Positions 38,396 through 52,800 of a stretch of DNA of 64,000 nucleotides are shown piece after piece. Source of the DNA: Dysidea avara (Eukaryota; Porifera; Demospongiae; Dictyoceratida; Dysideidae); contig NC_089275.1 in assembly GCF_963678975.1 (NCBI RefSeq), positions 18,612,220 through 18,676,219 of the forward strand. The letters run 5' to 3'. Numbering within the stretch: position 1 is the first letter of the stretch; each line of letters begins with the position of its first letter. A program made the position numbers and the translations under genes. Under the pieces are notes generated by a model that had not been told where the DNA came from, ran no database searches, and saw only the letters and a program-made list of their open reading frames with translations.

Positions 38396-41300
38396 ATGTC
38401 ACAAATCAGTGGTAGTTCGCCGGTGCCTAACTACAGCATTTGCGAGTCATGTGGACAGAGTCACAATTTTGACAAGAACCACGTTTACGATTATCCAGAC
38501 GAGGTCGAGGATGAATTGCTGTGTCAGCTATGTTGCCAGCCATTGGTGGACCCTGTAGACACCCCATGCAGCCACACGTTTTGTTACACGTGTCTAAGGG
38601 ACCATCTGAAACAGAAGAAAGCGTGTCCAACTGATTCCAGCCCAGTCAGAAACAGAGATGTCAGACCAGCTAGTATACTAGTGCGAAGACTACTTGATAA
38701 ACTGACAGTGGTGTGTCCCAATAATGCTTACTGTGACGACACCATGCAGAGATGCGCCCTGGAAGTGCACTTGAAATATCAATGCGGCGGGTCTTATGTC
38801 GGCTGTCCGCGAAATGACATGGGCTGCGAGTACAGAGGGCCGCGATGTGAATTGGAAGAGCATTTATGGAACTGTCCGTACGGAGAAGACAAAGATGATG
38901 GTGAGATTTTTGTGTCTAGGGCGTGTACCGTATGATGTGAAACGATTTAGGGCGTTGCTCTTTAAGTGCGATAGTTTGAGCGTGTGTATTTTGTGTATCG
39001 TTAAACTATCTTAACACTACATGTTAGGGTGTGTGTGAAACTGACAGGTATTCTGGTGTGAATGTAACACCTGCTATTTGCCTGTGAAAAGTGTTGTTTG
39101 TGAAATTACACCCTGCTTGATTTTTTTGAGTACTTCAGATGCCCCTGTTGATTACACATCACCTGTTTCATCTACTAGATCATAAGGGATATAAAGACAT
39201 TATATAGATACACTCTATGTGTGAGTATATCTATGTGTTTTCAGTTGTCATCTATAATAGAAAAGTTTTGTCTGCTGCAATTGTATGTAACAAAAGATAT
39301 ACACGATGTTAAAACTTTCTATACAATAATAGATATTACAGCTGCCGATTTGTGCATGTGAATAAAGTAGCTTGTTGTGGCTTGATAGACACTAAAGTCA
39401 TTTGTTTGATAAAACAAATAACACATTTCTTATCAAGTGGGATCATTTCTTTGTTCTGCAACTTGTTAATCACTGTTTTCATGGTGACATGAAATGTTGG
39501 GTGTATATTAGTAATGCTAATGTGTATAACATTTCCATCTCCCTCCCCTGCTTATAACCAGCCTGTGTTCTAAGCATCACCATGTACCAGTTTGTAGTTG
39601 TGGTGACTTTGATAGCTAAAGATAAAGTCATGGAATGCTTTGATAATCGTCCCTTCATCAGTTGTATAGGTTTTCACAATGAGGTCTTTAACATTTTATG
39701 GTGTCCATGATGGAATCATCACTGTATTTGGCATGTATCTCGTGCAGGATTCTTCCAGTTAAAAATGTTATAGGATTTTTTTATTCTTAAAATGGGTTAA
39801 CCAGGGTCAACAGAAGCTTTGTTGATGACTGAGCAAGTTCTGCTACCACAAAAACACAAGCTGTGGCCATAGTAAACAATATTTTATAGGATTAAGACCA
39901 CACTTAGTAAATTTTATTAACACTCAGTTATAGAGCAAGGTTTAGTGGAATAGAGTGCATGTATCTATGATAACGTTAGTAGAATAAACATTTCAGCCTT
40001 TACTCAGCATCCTTCATGAAGATGGTCATGTTTGTGTTGAAGAAGATTAGCATTTTTTGTAATTGTGGTTGTTTATATGCTCCACCTATATTGTACTTGT
40101 AAGGGAATTTAGGGTCATTTTGGGAACATCCTGTTTGCTTGTGGTTTGGAGATGGTTATAACAAGTGTTACCAATGGTATGTTAGGCATACTGAGGTTAC
40201 AGGTGCGTTGGGTGTGCTTTGTTACTGTCCTTGCACTTTGGGTTCGATTCCCAGATACTTCTTTTAGGGCAAAGTTCCTTTCTCTTTTTTTTGTGACATA
40301 CTTTTTAAATTCTTATTCTAGGATCATTTGTAATTTGACCGCAAAGCTAACAGTAAAATATGTAGGAAATTGAGATTCTTTCTTAAGAGATAGTGTTACA
40401 GTCTACAAATGTTACGGTATCTTTAGTGTGGGAGCGAAATTCTTTTCTGATAGCTTTTACGATGATAATACTGAAACTATTTTGTTACTCAGCTTGTTAG
40501 TATGACGTGTATCCCAGTGTGTGTTCTGCATGTGTGGCAGGGAGGAGTATTGAATATCCTAACATTTCAGTTGCTCCTTTGCTTGTGTGGTCAAAATATT
40601 TAGCATTAATAGTGTCGAAACAGCATTGTTAATGTGTAGGAGTTGTGATGTGGTTAGCAGAATTACTGCTTACGACATATGTTAACAAATCGTGGGTTTA
40701 GTTGCTGAAGTTGTAGCTGTGTACACACACTACAAATTATTTTTATTCCCTGCAGATTAGTTGGCTATTTGTTAAATACATGTTTTGTGTGGAGTGTGTA
40801 TGTACATGTACTGAACTTGCTGTTAATGTGTGTAGGAGTATCTGGTTTTCTTCTTGGTCTCTTGCCTCCACCATCGAGGCTGATCCCATAACCAATTGTA
40901 TGCAAACATTGTGTTGTGTTTGTGTCCTTTTATTTTAACGGTCTACCACATTTCTTCCACAAACAAACCCTCTAGGCTGTTTATCATACCAGAGAGAGAA
41001 ATTCTAATCAACTTTGTGTACTGTTATTGCAGTATGCATGAATAGAGCAATGTGAATTGAATAGATTATTTTGTATATAACAAATCTGTAGTTGAAATGT
41101 GTTTGTACATTCACTGTTGTAATGACATTTCTTGTTTGCTGCGTAGATGGTGAACTCATGCCGATAAGAGAGAATGAGTATTGTTTACTTGAAATCCCGA
41201 AGGGCACTGCAGAACTTGGCTTAAGGGTCACAGCTGTGCCGGAGATGAAAGGAGTAAGTTTATATTACTATATACATAACCTTGTACATGATATCACTGT

Positions 41301-44300
41301 TCATTAAATGTTAAAGCCTGTTCAATTCTTTTAATACACGTGTTGGCCGAGCAATTTCTCTCTGGCAACACGCTAAAAGAAGCTTTAGAGATTTTCCTTT
41401 TAGATGTTTATAGAGTTACATTCCCATGGGCTTGTATGTCTTTCCCTTCCTGTGATCTTGAGAAGTGCAGAAGGTTGTGCTTGTCCATGGCTGCTGCTGT
41501 GATTTTAAAGATTCCAGACACTTCTGTATGTTGGCTTTATAATTATAGTCATAATTCGTTAATTAGCACGTTCTATATTTTGCTTTGAAGACGCAGCTTG
41601 AGTAGAATATCTCTTAATTTGGTTGTATCAAATTAAAACCTGAAGCTCATGTCTAATCATGCCAGTACACTTTGTTAGCTTTTGGTTTCAACTGTATGAG
41701 ATTTCTAGATCTGTTTTCCAACTTAACGTGATAACACTCAAACTACAAGCAGTGGTTTTGTCAGCTGAATGCCCCACTTGTCATACAATACAATCAACCA
41801 CAGCTCATAATTCTGATATTCCTGCCAGTGTAGTGTAACAGAATCCTTAACAATTCTACCCTCATGACAGCTTTAGGTTCATTTGTGCTAACTTAGAAAC
41901 TCTTACTGGATGTCTGGATAAGCCTGGGAAGGTGTTAAGTGCCTAGAGCATTATGAGCAGTTATCACTTATCAGTTGAGAAATAGTTTGTGGTTGTCACA
42001 CTGGTGGTAAAGTGTCTATATCTTGGGTGTGTGAAATTTTGTGGTCTGAGGAATAAAGTATTTTAACTGATAAATAATAGCAATTCAACACCACCTTTGT
42101 GCTATATTAAGAATCTGTGTGTACCTGTATGAAATTGCCTGCTAATGAAAATGCCTTTGTTATGGGTTTATCAACTATTGCTTTCACCCTGTTCCTGTTT
42201 GTTTAAGTGAAGAATCAGTTTTGTTATCCTGATCACCATTCCATTATTCCTCAGTATGTGCAAACATAGTGAAGCCCCGTGTGTTTATAACTAGTAGGAG
42301 TAGAACTATGTGGTGTGTTCAATGGAAAGCCCACTGTGTCAAAGTGTGCAAAACACCACGCATTTGATTTCTGATAATAGTGCACAAAACAACATGTGTA
42401 TCTATGCTACATTTGTGTGTATGGAAGAATAGCGATAACATTTGTCTTGTTATGTTGTTATTTCACGCATGGCTATGCCTGGTTGTTAGCGTTTAACAAG
42501 TTTAGAAATAATATTGTGACAAACAATATGATGCTCTTAATATTTTTGTTGTGTACTTTTCAGGGCGGTGTGGTCGTTGAGCAGATATTTCCTGAGGGTG
42601 TTGCAGCTAAGGATGCCAGATTAAGAGTTGGAGATCGAATTCTTGAGATTAATGAAGTGGATATTACTCAGAAAACATTTGCACAAGCTTGTCTAGCTCT
42701 CGGAGGCACAACCCCACTTCTAAAACTGGTCATTTTCAGACAGTCTATTGATGAATCCATTTCATCAGACAGTAAGTTAAAAAGATGTTTATAAGTAGTT
42801 TCTTATCATTAGAATCCCATAGAAAGCTGCAAGATATTTTAGTTTGCTAATACAATAACATGTACTCCTCCAATGCTTTTGTATGGTACCAACTAATTTT
42901 GTTTACAAATTTGTTAGTGTTAAGTTACTGAGCTATTGTTAGGACCTGTTTTGTGCTGTATTCAGTGACAGAAATAATAGGGCTTTTAGTGGGATGAGAC
43001 CTGATGCATGTGAGAGAGATTGTGAAAAGTGATATGCTTTATTAAAACCTTTACATTATGTATATTTCATTGGTTGTTATTTCTACAGCTGGCTCTGAAT
43101 CAGATCAAATTGTGTTGACAAGAAAGAATGGACAGAATCTCGGAATTCAAATCATGACTAGAAAGTGAGCAAATGTTTCTTTTATACACATACGGGTTCA
43201 GTGTATCTTTTAAAATTCCACTACTTTGTTTTCGAGCATATTTTGATCTTTCAGTCTTCAAAAGGAAGTGTTTACGCTCTCACCTAGTACCATTGTATGC
43301 CTAACAAATTGCCATGTTGCCATTCTATTGGCTATTGTGTTTGAATGGGAACATTTAGAGGTTGAATAGATAATGTGATGACACTGGTATGGCTTTGCCT
43401 ACATACTTTCCATACTAATAGAATCACCTTTCACACACCATACTTCACTGTACAGTAGTCAATTTTTGGGTTTAAGAATTAAATTTGATCATTGTTTATG
43501 TGCATACATACATACATACATGGTATGTCGGTCTTATTAGCTCTGATTTTGGAGTATAACAGCTTTTAATCTGCTATTTTTGTTCAACAGGGGCAGGACT
43601 GGGGTGTTTGTGTGTGGATTACTGCCTAACAGTGCTGCAATGGATTGTGGCAAGATTAGTATCGGTGACCAGATTATTGAAGTGAATGGTGTAGACATGA
43701 GGAATGCTACAGTGGACGAAGCTGCAGATATAATGGTAAGCTTGACATCCACACCATGTGTAGCTAAGTTACATATGCCAGCTAAAATTGTACATTCATC
43801 GCATACCGACATTTTTGATAATTGATACACACCCATTCTTTACTGGCTTGTGTTGCTTTGACAAATTGTAAAACGTATCTCATTGTTTTTGTTCCAGGCT
43901 TCCAGTAGTCAAGTGACTTTAGTGTTATCAAAGAAAGCCTCATCCAAACCAGCTTCATTGAGATCACTTGGTAAGTGTTCATTCCATTGCAGCACTTCTA
44001 TATACACACTTTGTATTGTTTCATCCATTTGTCATGTGTTATAACGTACATGTGGTTGTGCGACAACTGCTGGTGATGGTTGGCATTTTTTTTTCTTTGT
44101 AGCTCATGTTTACGATGAAGTGCAGACACCTAGTGGTATACCAGTAGGCCAAGAGAAACACGTCATCATTAATAAGGTAGGGAATTGCCATATGTTTTCA
44201 TAGGCATGCACACAGCCACATGTCTTGTCAGACACGCACGCACCAACTACAGACACCAACTACACACACGCACACACATTACATGCTCTTTTAACGTCTC

Positions 44301-45432
44301 TTTCTTGTTTTACAGAAACCCTATGAGTCATTTGGCATGAGTATCGCTGGTGGTAAAGGTCCAATGTGTGGAGACATGCCAGTGTATATCAATGACTTGA
44401 TAGGAGAAGGCATTGTATCACAAACTAAACAAATACAGGTGTGCACTTGTACAGTGTGCTAATAGCTAGTGTATACACAACTTGTGTGCAAGTAGATTGT
44501 TACAACTTCCCATACCACTGAACTCTTCCTAGTAACTGCATGACAATTGTTTGCAAATATTTGCTCACAAACATATGTAGTGATTCTGTCTGACACAGCT
44601 GGCTTTAGGAAGTAAATAATTACGTAGCTGTAACAAATTTGTGAATTCATGTCTTGTCTGTAAATTGAAAACATAGTTCATTTGATATTAGCAGTATGTA
44701 TACTATGCTACTGTAAGTACAGGTGGTTATGAAATTATTGTACTATTTTACATTACTGTCTGTTACTATAGAAAGGAGACATTTTATTGGCGTTAAATGA
44801 GAAGAGTCTAGTAGGCAAGTCACACTCAGAAGCAGTTCAGATTATCAAGTCGATGCCAGCGTCCGGTACAGTACACTTTCATCTCATCCAAGGTGACATG
44901 GTGGATGGAACCAACTGTTTATCACCAGACTGGCCCATGTGGATGGAGAAGTTTATAGGAAAGAGGTAAGAATGTGTTTACCATTGTGAAATAGTGGATA
45001 TATACGTAATGCATGGGTATGTGTATATAAATATCCCAATGTTGTATCTTGTTGGCTTTAACCATGCATTCCGTTGTGCTGGAGTCTGTGTCTGTGCACA
45101 GCATTTACTGAGTGTCTCTCTTCCACCATAGATGCAACACAAACAGCTACATAGAGATGGATGTCACCCTACATCGAGAGGCAAATGAAGAACTCGGCTT
45201 CAGTGTTGTTGGTGGAGTAGGCTCACCAAAAGGAGACAGTCCCATCTTTGTCAAGTACATCTCATCCAAAGGTTTAGCTGGACAATCAGGAAGATTAAAA
45301 TGTGGCGATGAAATCTTAAAGATCAACAGGATAGCCATAGACAATATGACACAAAGTGAAGTAGTAAAACTTATCAAGAGTTTCTCTGGCAGTGTAACAC
45401 TAACAGTCAGATCAGAACTTGCACAAAGATAA
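38396..45432 (+). CDS. LNX-family RING E3 ligase with four PDZ domains, 10 exons, 601 aa
   Basis: Predicted scaffold-type E3 ubiquitin ligase: LNX proteins recruit partners through PDZ domains and ubiquitinate them. Exons: 38396-38900, 41147-41253, 42564-42771, 43089-43164, 43591-43735, 43898-43970, 44103-44176, 44316-44438, 44772-44965, 45132-45432. RING at residues 43-80: CQLC, PCSHTFCYTC, then CPTD, the Asp-ended RING seen in LNX proteins. Next is VCPNNAYCDDTMQRCALEVH, then a TRAF-like finger (137-161: GCPRNDMGCEYRG..LEEHLWNCPY). PDZ1 spans exons 2-3 (LGLRV), PDZ2 exons 4-6 (LGIQI), PDZ3 exons 8-9 (FGMSIAGG), PDZ4 exon 10 (LGFSVVGG). No NPxY Numb-binding motif is visible. It is shorter than vertebrate LNX1/2 (about 700 aa). 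ATTAAA at 45595-45600 is a candidate poly(A) signal. Introns look free of repeats. Orthology to LNX1/2 or PDZRN is open. Confidence 0.92.
38901..41146 (+). other. LNX-like gene, first intron
   Basis: The 2.2-kb intron has no recognisable exon, inverted repeat or tandem array. It is unusually clean compared with the ABCC and MFS introns. Confidence 0.5.
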
Positions 45433-45611
45433 TAATTATTAATAATTAATACTTAATTCTCAATAATTTCAATTCATGTAACATGATTTCACGATTTTTA
45501 ATCTCTGTAACGTTTTTGTGTGTAATTTTTTGAGTCTTGTACAAATGTATGTATGTTTCTGTACGCCCACGTACTATAAATTGTTCTGATTCTGATTAAA
45601 GCGCACTGACT

Positions 45612-46769
45612 ATGCCGAAAGATAAGCGAAAAACGATAGTACACAGGGACCGGGTTGTGACCATTTTTCCGTACGCTAAAGGGTTTAAGCCACCGACAAT
45701 AAAGAAATGTCGGGATGCTATTGAGAACACAAAGAAGGAGGTTCACTTTGATGCGCTTGCAGAGTTTTTCCCGCCAATTCCGCCACCTTCTTGCGAAGAT
45801 GACTGGCTGGCAATGTACAACGAGCCAGGACAAACTTTTAGAGAGTTTACAGAAGGAACTCCTTGGCTATCTAGCAGAAAACGTCGCTACACACAGCAAA
45901 AATTTGTATCCAAAGGAGTTGACATACCAAGCAAGTACCCTGATGGTGTAATTTGTCTGTTACCAATTGGAGATTTTGATTCTAGTAACATGCATCCAAA
46001 ATTTGAGGTCTTAGCTGCTTATACTAAGGCATATATAGGACTACCAGTTACAATACTACCTTCGGTTGACCTGGAATTCGATGAGAAAACTAGCTGTGCA
46101 TATTGGAGTGGACTAGGTAAAGGATACAGTGGTAATGTCTTGGATGAGGAAAGTGCTGAATTACAAAGAAATTATACTAAGAGGACAAAGCTTAATGCAA
46201 GGTTTGACAGAGCTACCGGTACATGGCAGTTGTGTGTTGATACAGTACTGGACAAGTTAAGGTCCATATTACCCAAGAATGCATTGTGTTTGGTGGCTCT
46301 TACTATGACAGATCTTTATTGTGATGATACTGATCTGTTTGTGGCTGGTATGAGTGCTGGAAATCGTGGGGTGGCCGTGTTCAGCTTTGCACGATATGAC
46401 CCAGCATTGACTTTCTCAACAGAATTTTGGTACGAGATGTATTACTCAAAAGCGATTACTGTGAAAGAAAGAAAGAAGCTAATGCTACAACGAAGCTGTC
46501 GACTTTTGGTACATGAAATCGGTCACCTACTAGGCCTTGATCACTGTATATGGTTCCAGTGTTGTATGAATGGATCTGGTCATTTAGCAGAAGATTTCTC
46601 CCAGCCAATGAGTCTATGCCCAGTAGATCTCCACAAGCTGCAAGCACTATGTGGCTTTGACATACTCAAGAGGTACTCAGAATTGTTAGCCTTCTACAAG
46701 AAACATGGCTTCAAAGAGGAACAAGACTGGGTCACCAGCAGAGTAACACATATCACTAAAGGGAAGTAA
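45612..46769 (+). CDS. Archaemetzincin-type zinc metalloprotease, single exon, 385 aa
   Basis: Member of the archaemetzincin (AMZ1/AMZ2) family of putative cytosolic/nuclear zinc aminopeptidase-like proteins. The catalytic motif HEIGHLLGLDH gives zinc ligands His301, His305 and His311 with Glu302 as general base. It is followed by the family cysteine pattern C-x4-C-x-M (CIWFQCCM). The last CxxC of the family (LCPIC in vertebrates) here reads LCPVD, so the fourth structural-zinc cysteine is replaced by Asp. The N-terminal half carries family blocks (CLLPIGDFDS, KLNARFDRATGTWQ, CLVALTMTDLY). The whole frame is uninterrupted, unlike every neighbour. It begins 180 bp after the LNX stop and ends 90 bp from the convergent DcpS stop. 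The chosen ATG is the first in frame and gives full length. Confidence 0.93.
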   Translation: MPKDKRKTIVHRDRVVTIFPYAKGFKPPTIKKCRDAIENTKKEVHFDALAEFFPPIPPPSCEDDWLAMYNEPGQTFREFTEGTPWLSSRKRRYTQQKFVSKGVDIPSKYPDGVICLLPIGDFDSSNMHPKFEVLAAYTKAYIGLPVTILPSVDLEFDEKTSCAYWSGLGKGYSGNVLDEESAELQRNYTKRTKLNARFDRATGTWQLCVDTVLDKLRSILPKNALCLVALTMTDLYCDDTDLFVAGMSAGNRGVAVFSFARYDPALTFSTEFWYEMYYSKAITVKERKKLMLQRSCRLLVHEIGHLLGLDHCIWFQCCMNGSGHLAEDFSQPMSLCPVDLHKLQALCGFDILKRYSELLAFYKKHGFKEEQDWVTSRVTHITKGK

Positions 46770-46859
46770 CAAAAAGTTTTAAAGTGTTCAATTATTTTTA
46801 AAAGCAAAAGGTTATTTTATACATACGTACATACTGTTGTTAATGTGTTAGTAAAGTAC

Positions 46860-49800
46860 CTAAGTCTCTACTAGGGCTAGTATTGGACTATCTTCTCTGA
46901 TCTGATAAGTCAATGTCCTGTTAGCATAATAGTTGGAGTCAACACGTTTGATATTCTCAATGACATCTTCCAGCAAGTGTGACTGACCAACCATTGACCC
47001 TGGTGCCTGGTAGCCGACTAGAGTGAAGTGGACATGTAGGTGGTAGTAGGATGGGTGGTAGTGGATGTACGCTCTTATCTGATTGGCTGGAACCTTGTAC
47101 TTGTCTGCAATGGCTTTCTGAAAAAAAAAAAAAACAAGCATGTAGGATTGCTATCATACCGTTTGTGTACACAGTAACACATACTGTTTTGCTAGCCAAT
47201 TTGTGGAAATATATTTTCTCACAATTTCCAAAGAGTTCTGTGCAAAAAGTACATACACTTCTATATTGGAGAATGGAATTTAGTAAATGTGCTAAGCCAG
47301 CCATTTTCAGGGCCAAATTGTTTTAACCTTACATGTGCATGTGGTTGCTTTGGGATAATGTATAAATACCTCACTAGAGAAATTTAAAGTTGTACAGTTG
47401 GATGCTAAGATAGGTTCTCCTGTACTATGAAAATATCTGTCCCTAACAATTACTATAGTGCAAACATGAAGAAAGCCAATATGAGGACATAAAATTTAAA
47501 CATCTGATGATCATTACACTACCAGATGTAGCTAGCAGGTATCCTTCACACATGGGGAGACACTTAATTATCACATATCAGTCATTATGCCCACAGGGAG
47601 TGAGCGTATCACTTACACTCCACCAATAAATGCCCTCAGGTGATGTATTACATTACAACAGCTCCCATGTCACTTACAAGTACACTTCTGCACCTGATAC
47701 CAACCTCCATAATCCAACACCCTCTCTGATGCTTACCTACGTAAAGAAGATTTGTCTGCTAGCAAGGTTGTTAGATTAATGGTAGTAAGTTCTTATAGCA
47801 ATCAGTTGGTATCAGATGACATGAGGGTCATTGAATATGTGATAAGACTATTCAGCAAAGATAAACCACCAACAGACGCTAACTCAATATTAACGTAATT
47901 ATGATAGCCCAAAATTTAGCTTTTCCAAGTAACATTACAGCAGGGGACTTGATGTACAACAATACAAGGAAACATCTTGTAACTTCTTAGCACTAGTGTT
48001 ACCAACAATCATCTCATCCTATGGTACTTACATGTAATGCTTGAAGGAGTATAAATAAATTTTTAAAAGATAAAATTTACCCAGAGGCTGGGAAGTTGTA
48101 ATGCCATTTTCCTCCACATCAATGAAGCGGTCACCTTTTTATATAATTTCTAATTGACCAATGAACTACACAAGGAAACCTCATATCCTTACCAATAACT
48201 GCTACCCACATGTAGGGAATAAACCAGTTTAAAACTGTCAGCTATATGTCATACCACGTGGTGAAGTGATCAATCGATAACCAGTTACTATAATCAGCAA
48301 ATGCTCCAAACATTACCAATAAAAACAGTAAATATTTTGATAGAGATTACGACTGATATCACACTGCCAAGATGAAAGTTTGAAATTCTGTTAATCAGAG
48401 GTGACAATTGAATTATGTGGTGACATGCATTTGTTACAACAGAAGAAATGCCCAATATAAAATATCAGGGTCGCATTTAGAATCATTAATACTTCAACAT
48501 TCCTATAGAAACACTCCTAACTTCAACACTAGTATAGTTAACTATCTGGTACCTATGATCATGTAGTTGTTATGGTCTTCAAGTTCAAAGTCATCTGTTC
48601 AGTTTACAGATCCAGTAGAGGTCATGGATTGTTCATGTGATTCATTGACCCAATGAGACTAAGCCATCCTGAAAGTAACATTACATATGTGACCAGTATG
48701 AACCATACAACCATGTGATAGGTCACTGGCTTATTGTTTAAGGCAAATGACCTTGTTGGTGACTGTGTGTTGAGCAAGTGCATATATGCACACAGGAATG
48801 TCCCTGGTTACAGTTTCACTTGCTCAGAAACATCATGTTGAAAAACTGATTCCTTGAAGATTAACATACCCACCAAATGAGTCAATTTAGCTACGTAGTA
48901 GAGAACACATACACTTTTGCTAATACAATTCCAGAGTGTAGATCAAAAGTGACTTGATTTCTGTCAAGTGCCTTGCCAGGGGTAAATGTTTTTCGACTAC
49001 AACATTATACTGTTGACATAAGTAATAAACGGAAAGTCAAACTATCTTTAAAATGCTGAAGGCCTGTATTTTCCCACAAAGTTATGTATAGCTTATTATT
49101 ATTATAGTTAACAGGTAATGTGGGAGATACAACACGACCTTTAATTTAGTATATATATATAAGTATACGTGAGCAGGAAAATAATCTGGTTTCTGTTACT
49201 TATAAATACTGCATGGAAGATAAGAATTGGCGGGACACATTGAGTACTATCATACCAGTTAAATGAGGTGTAAGTGTATTACTGGTCACCAAAAGCCAGC
49301 TCAGCTGATCACCCGTAGCTATGTGTCTTACCACTACCCACACCTCAAACTTGTTAGGAATGATAACAACAATGTCAACTCTCAGGCATTCATAACTACT
49401 GTCAATTCTGCAGCGTCATGATATTTTTGTTTTTCAATAACAACTGTGTTTTGTGGACAAAATATAAATACCCTAGTATAAGTAGGCAATTCACAAATGC
49501 ACAGCAGTGCAAGATTTAAATTTCCAGTTAGTAAGGTATAAACACAGATCCCATATGTTTATTTGGTAAACCTAGCCAGACAGATAAGATACACACATGC
49601 TCTTTAGACAGTGAAGCCGTCTCTATGTACTGAAAGTTTTTATACCATGATTCTCTACATAAAATCATTCAACCAATTGTATTTATCAGTAAGAAAATTC
49701 ATTGACTTTAATTGAAAGTCAGCACAGTATTATTCACAGTAAATCAGTTTTGTTGATGGACAATTTAGAATTTCACGGGAATACCTATGAGGGGGTAACC

Positions 49801-52800
49801 AATTGCAATATGCACGGAATTGATGTTGTAAACTATCCTGCTATTAGCACCATTGTACTACAAAGCAATGGCAAGAATCTATAACAATATGTGAAGTATT
49901 TGTATTACACCAATGATTCATTGTATTTCCTACATATGAAATATTACGCATAGTACCAACAACATTCTTAACAGTCAAAGTAATAGTGATCCATCGACAA
50001 CTAACCATTTCAAAATAGTAGTTATAGCTACCGCATGTGGTCAATATCTAATCTAAAAATAGCCTGTATGATTTATTGGTGAATTACAGTAAATTACAAC
50101 AAGGAAATTATTCACTGTTGCTGTTTGTACAGTACAGTACTTGATTGACACATCACAAGATTAATAGAATTTCAGAGTGAATTTGCTATCATGTTAACAT
50201 ACACAGACGCCAGGCGGACCACTCAGAACTTTATGAGGAAATACGTTGTATAATACATGTAACAAGGTAACCGTATGCAAAATCCATCAAAAGTAATGTA
50301 TAATGTATGTAAACCTATCCTGCCACAAGGCATTGTGGCAATGGCAATAATCTATAAACATTTAAAGTACCTGTATTACACCAAACGACGATTCATTGTG
50401 TTACCTTTATACAGTTATATGTGGCCAATATCTAATTTACAAATATCATCTATGATTTGTTGATATGCACAGACTTATTATAGAAGGAAGTCAGTATGCT
50501 GGAGAAGATGCTATGTGTAGAGTTGATGGTATAATTAAATAGTACAACATGGTTGGGTAATGGTGCACCTCAAAATCATTCCCACACGTATGGGATAGTA
50601 AATTAAATACTAAACTTCATATAATTCCAAATCCTTCATGAACTTCTAGTCCCAATTACACATGAAACGTGTAACATATTACATACTGCAATGTTGTAAA
50701 ACTGTTGAAACCGGTTTCTAATTATAAGCAAACTACTCTATCATACAACACCAGAAAGATTTGCACTATGTATATCAACTAATGGATACTATTATCTCAA
50801 AGTACTAGTCTACTAACTCATCACACTGGTCAGACAGTATAAACGCAATTAGGAAAAATGTAACTACAAAAACTCCCACTAATGTGTCTAATTACTTGTG
50901 ATTACAGTTAATGCACAACCTATCAGCCACATGATGATGAATATCATGTTGGGATGTTAACTGACATCAAACATTGATATTATTAGTGGTGATGTCAATG
51001 GTATATGAATATGCTCTATTATAACATCACTATCCATTATATGCTGTGTTCCTTAGTGCTTTACTGTACACGCAAAAATATTTTGCTGATATTTATGAGG
51101 ATCATCACATTCACAGACATCGTTCAATTTCTTTGCTAACTACATGAGTACTGTGAAACCAACTAAGACTCTCAATACTTCATGTACAATCAGTGATACT
51201 CTGATAGGAGATTTTGCTGACTATCAGATTAACCAATACTTACAATGGCTAATATGCTGTTTACTAAGTGGAGGTAGCTACGTGCATGTCATTTACTTTA
51301 AGAATTTTATGTGGGTCTCAATAGTTGTAATACAAAACCAGCAAACACTGAGGGCTCACATATAAGCTTTAAGAAAATGTACTTTGTTTCAAAGAGCCAC
51401 TGTTTAGGCATGTGAAAGAGTAATTTTTTTGCCATTTTGCAAATAAACCCAAGGCCCCATACAAAACAAAGTTTACGTGAAGCACTTGTAAATATCTACC
51501 GGCACTAGTGAACCGCTGCGCTCCATTGTTTGCTAGTTTGTACTGCAATTATTAGGACTCATGTGACGGTAAATCAAGTGGCGTACAATGCTCCTGTTAA
51601 GTCTGTATTTCATCTGTACGTTGTACACATATTATACTGATATCAATGTTTCAAATTTCTCAATTACAGTCTCTAATTACTCTAATAGAACATACATTAA
51701 TTGTTAAAGCTAGAAAACTGGATAGCAAACAAAACCTTTCCTTTCCTTTCCTCACACACAGTATTCATGGTTGTGATGTTGTGGATGTGGTGCCTTGATA
51801 GATACATGATCACAGCCAACAAGATGTTACTGTTACCATACGACCGTTTTCTATCAATACCTACATGTGGACATCTATCTGTGGTTTACTATAGTGTGTC
51901 ATCACACGAAGCCAAATATTAGCAATAACTGATTCCTTTCAAGATCCCAGCTGATGTTCATGCGTCACTTGATCAATCAAATGACAAAAATGTTACTGAG
52001 AGGTTATGACAAAACACTCTAATATAACATACACTTTGGCTGGAAGTAACAAAGAACACTATTTTGCCTGTATATACACAATGTTGTTTGACAACATTCT
52101 AACCAGGATCATCTTTGTATACATACATATCAGCTAGGGGCTGTTCAAATTTTCTTTTCCATTACTCAGCTGCAAGTATTGTTGAAAGTGAAACTTTAAA
52201 CTGCCGCACCAATGTTTTGTAAGCAACAATGTCTTACACGCAGCTAAGCCAGACTAATTCACATACAATAGTCTATTTTCATACATATGCTTTGTGCATA
52301 CTTTCTACAAGCAGTCCATTCCTGGTGGCAGGCGACATTTCATCTACAATGGAAAACAGCTCACTTTCTTTGTACACAAGCAATCCATCTCCTGATAGCA
52401 GGCGAATTCTCAAAGTACAGCTCACTGAACAACCCACCTGGAATCGAAACACGTGTATCCCAATATGTTGGTGCAATAACATTGTGAAACTTGCACAGCC
52501 AGAGATCGAAGCCGTACTGTGCTATGGCCTCTTCAGAATATGGAAGGATAAAATTAAGTAGGGCTATTAATATGCCAAATGTTTCTTCTTAAGTGAATTC
52601 AAAGTGTTTCTGTAGGTGTAGCCACTTTTCTGCTACGCTTGACTGAACGCATCAGGTAGGCAAGCAGTAGAAAATTCTATTGAATAATTTTAAAAAATCT
52701 GTAGCAACTTTACGAAAATGTTTTGAAGACATTTTTGGGCTAGATTTTACCCATCCAATACTGTCATGTCATCATGAGGAGAAATCGAGGCAGGTTTTTG

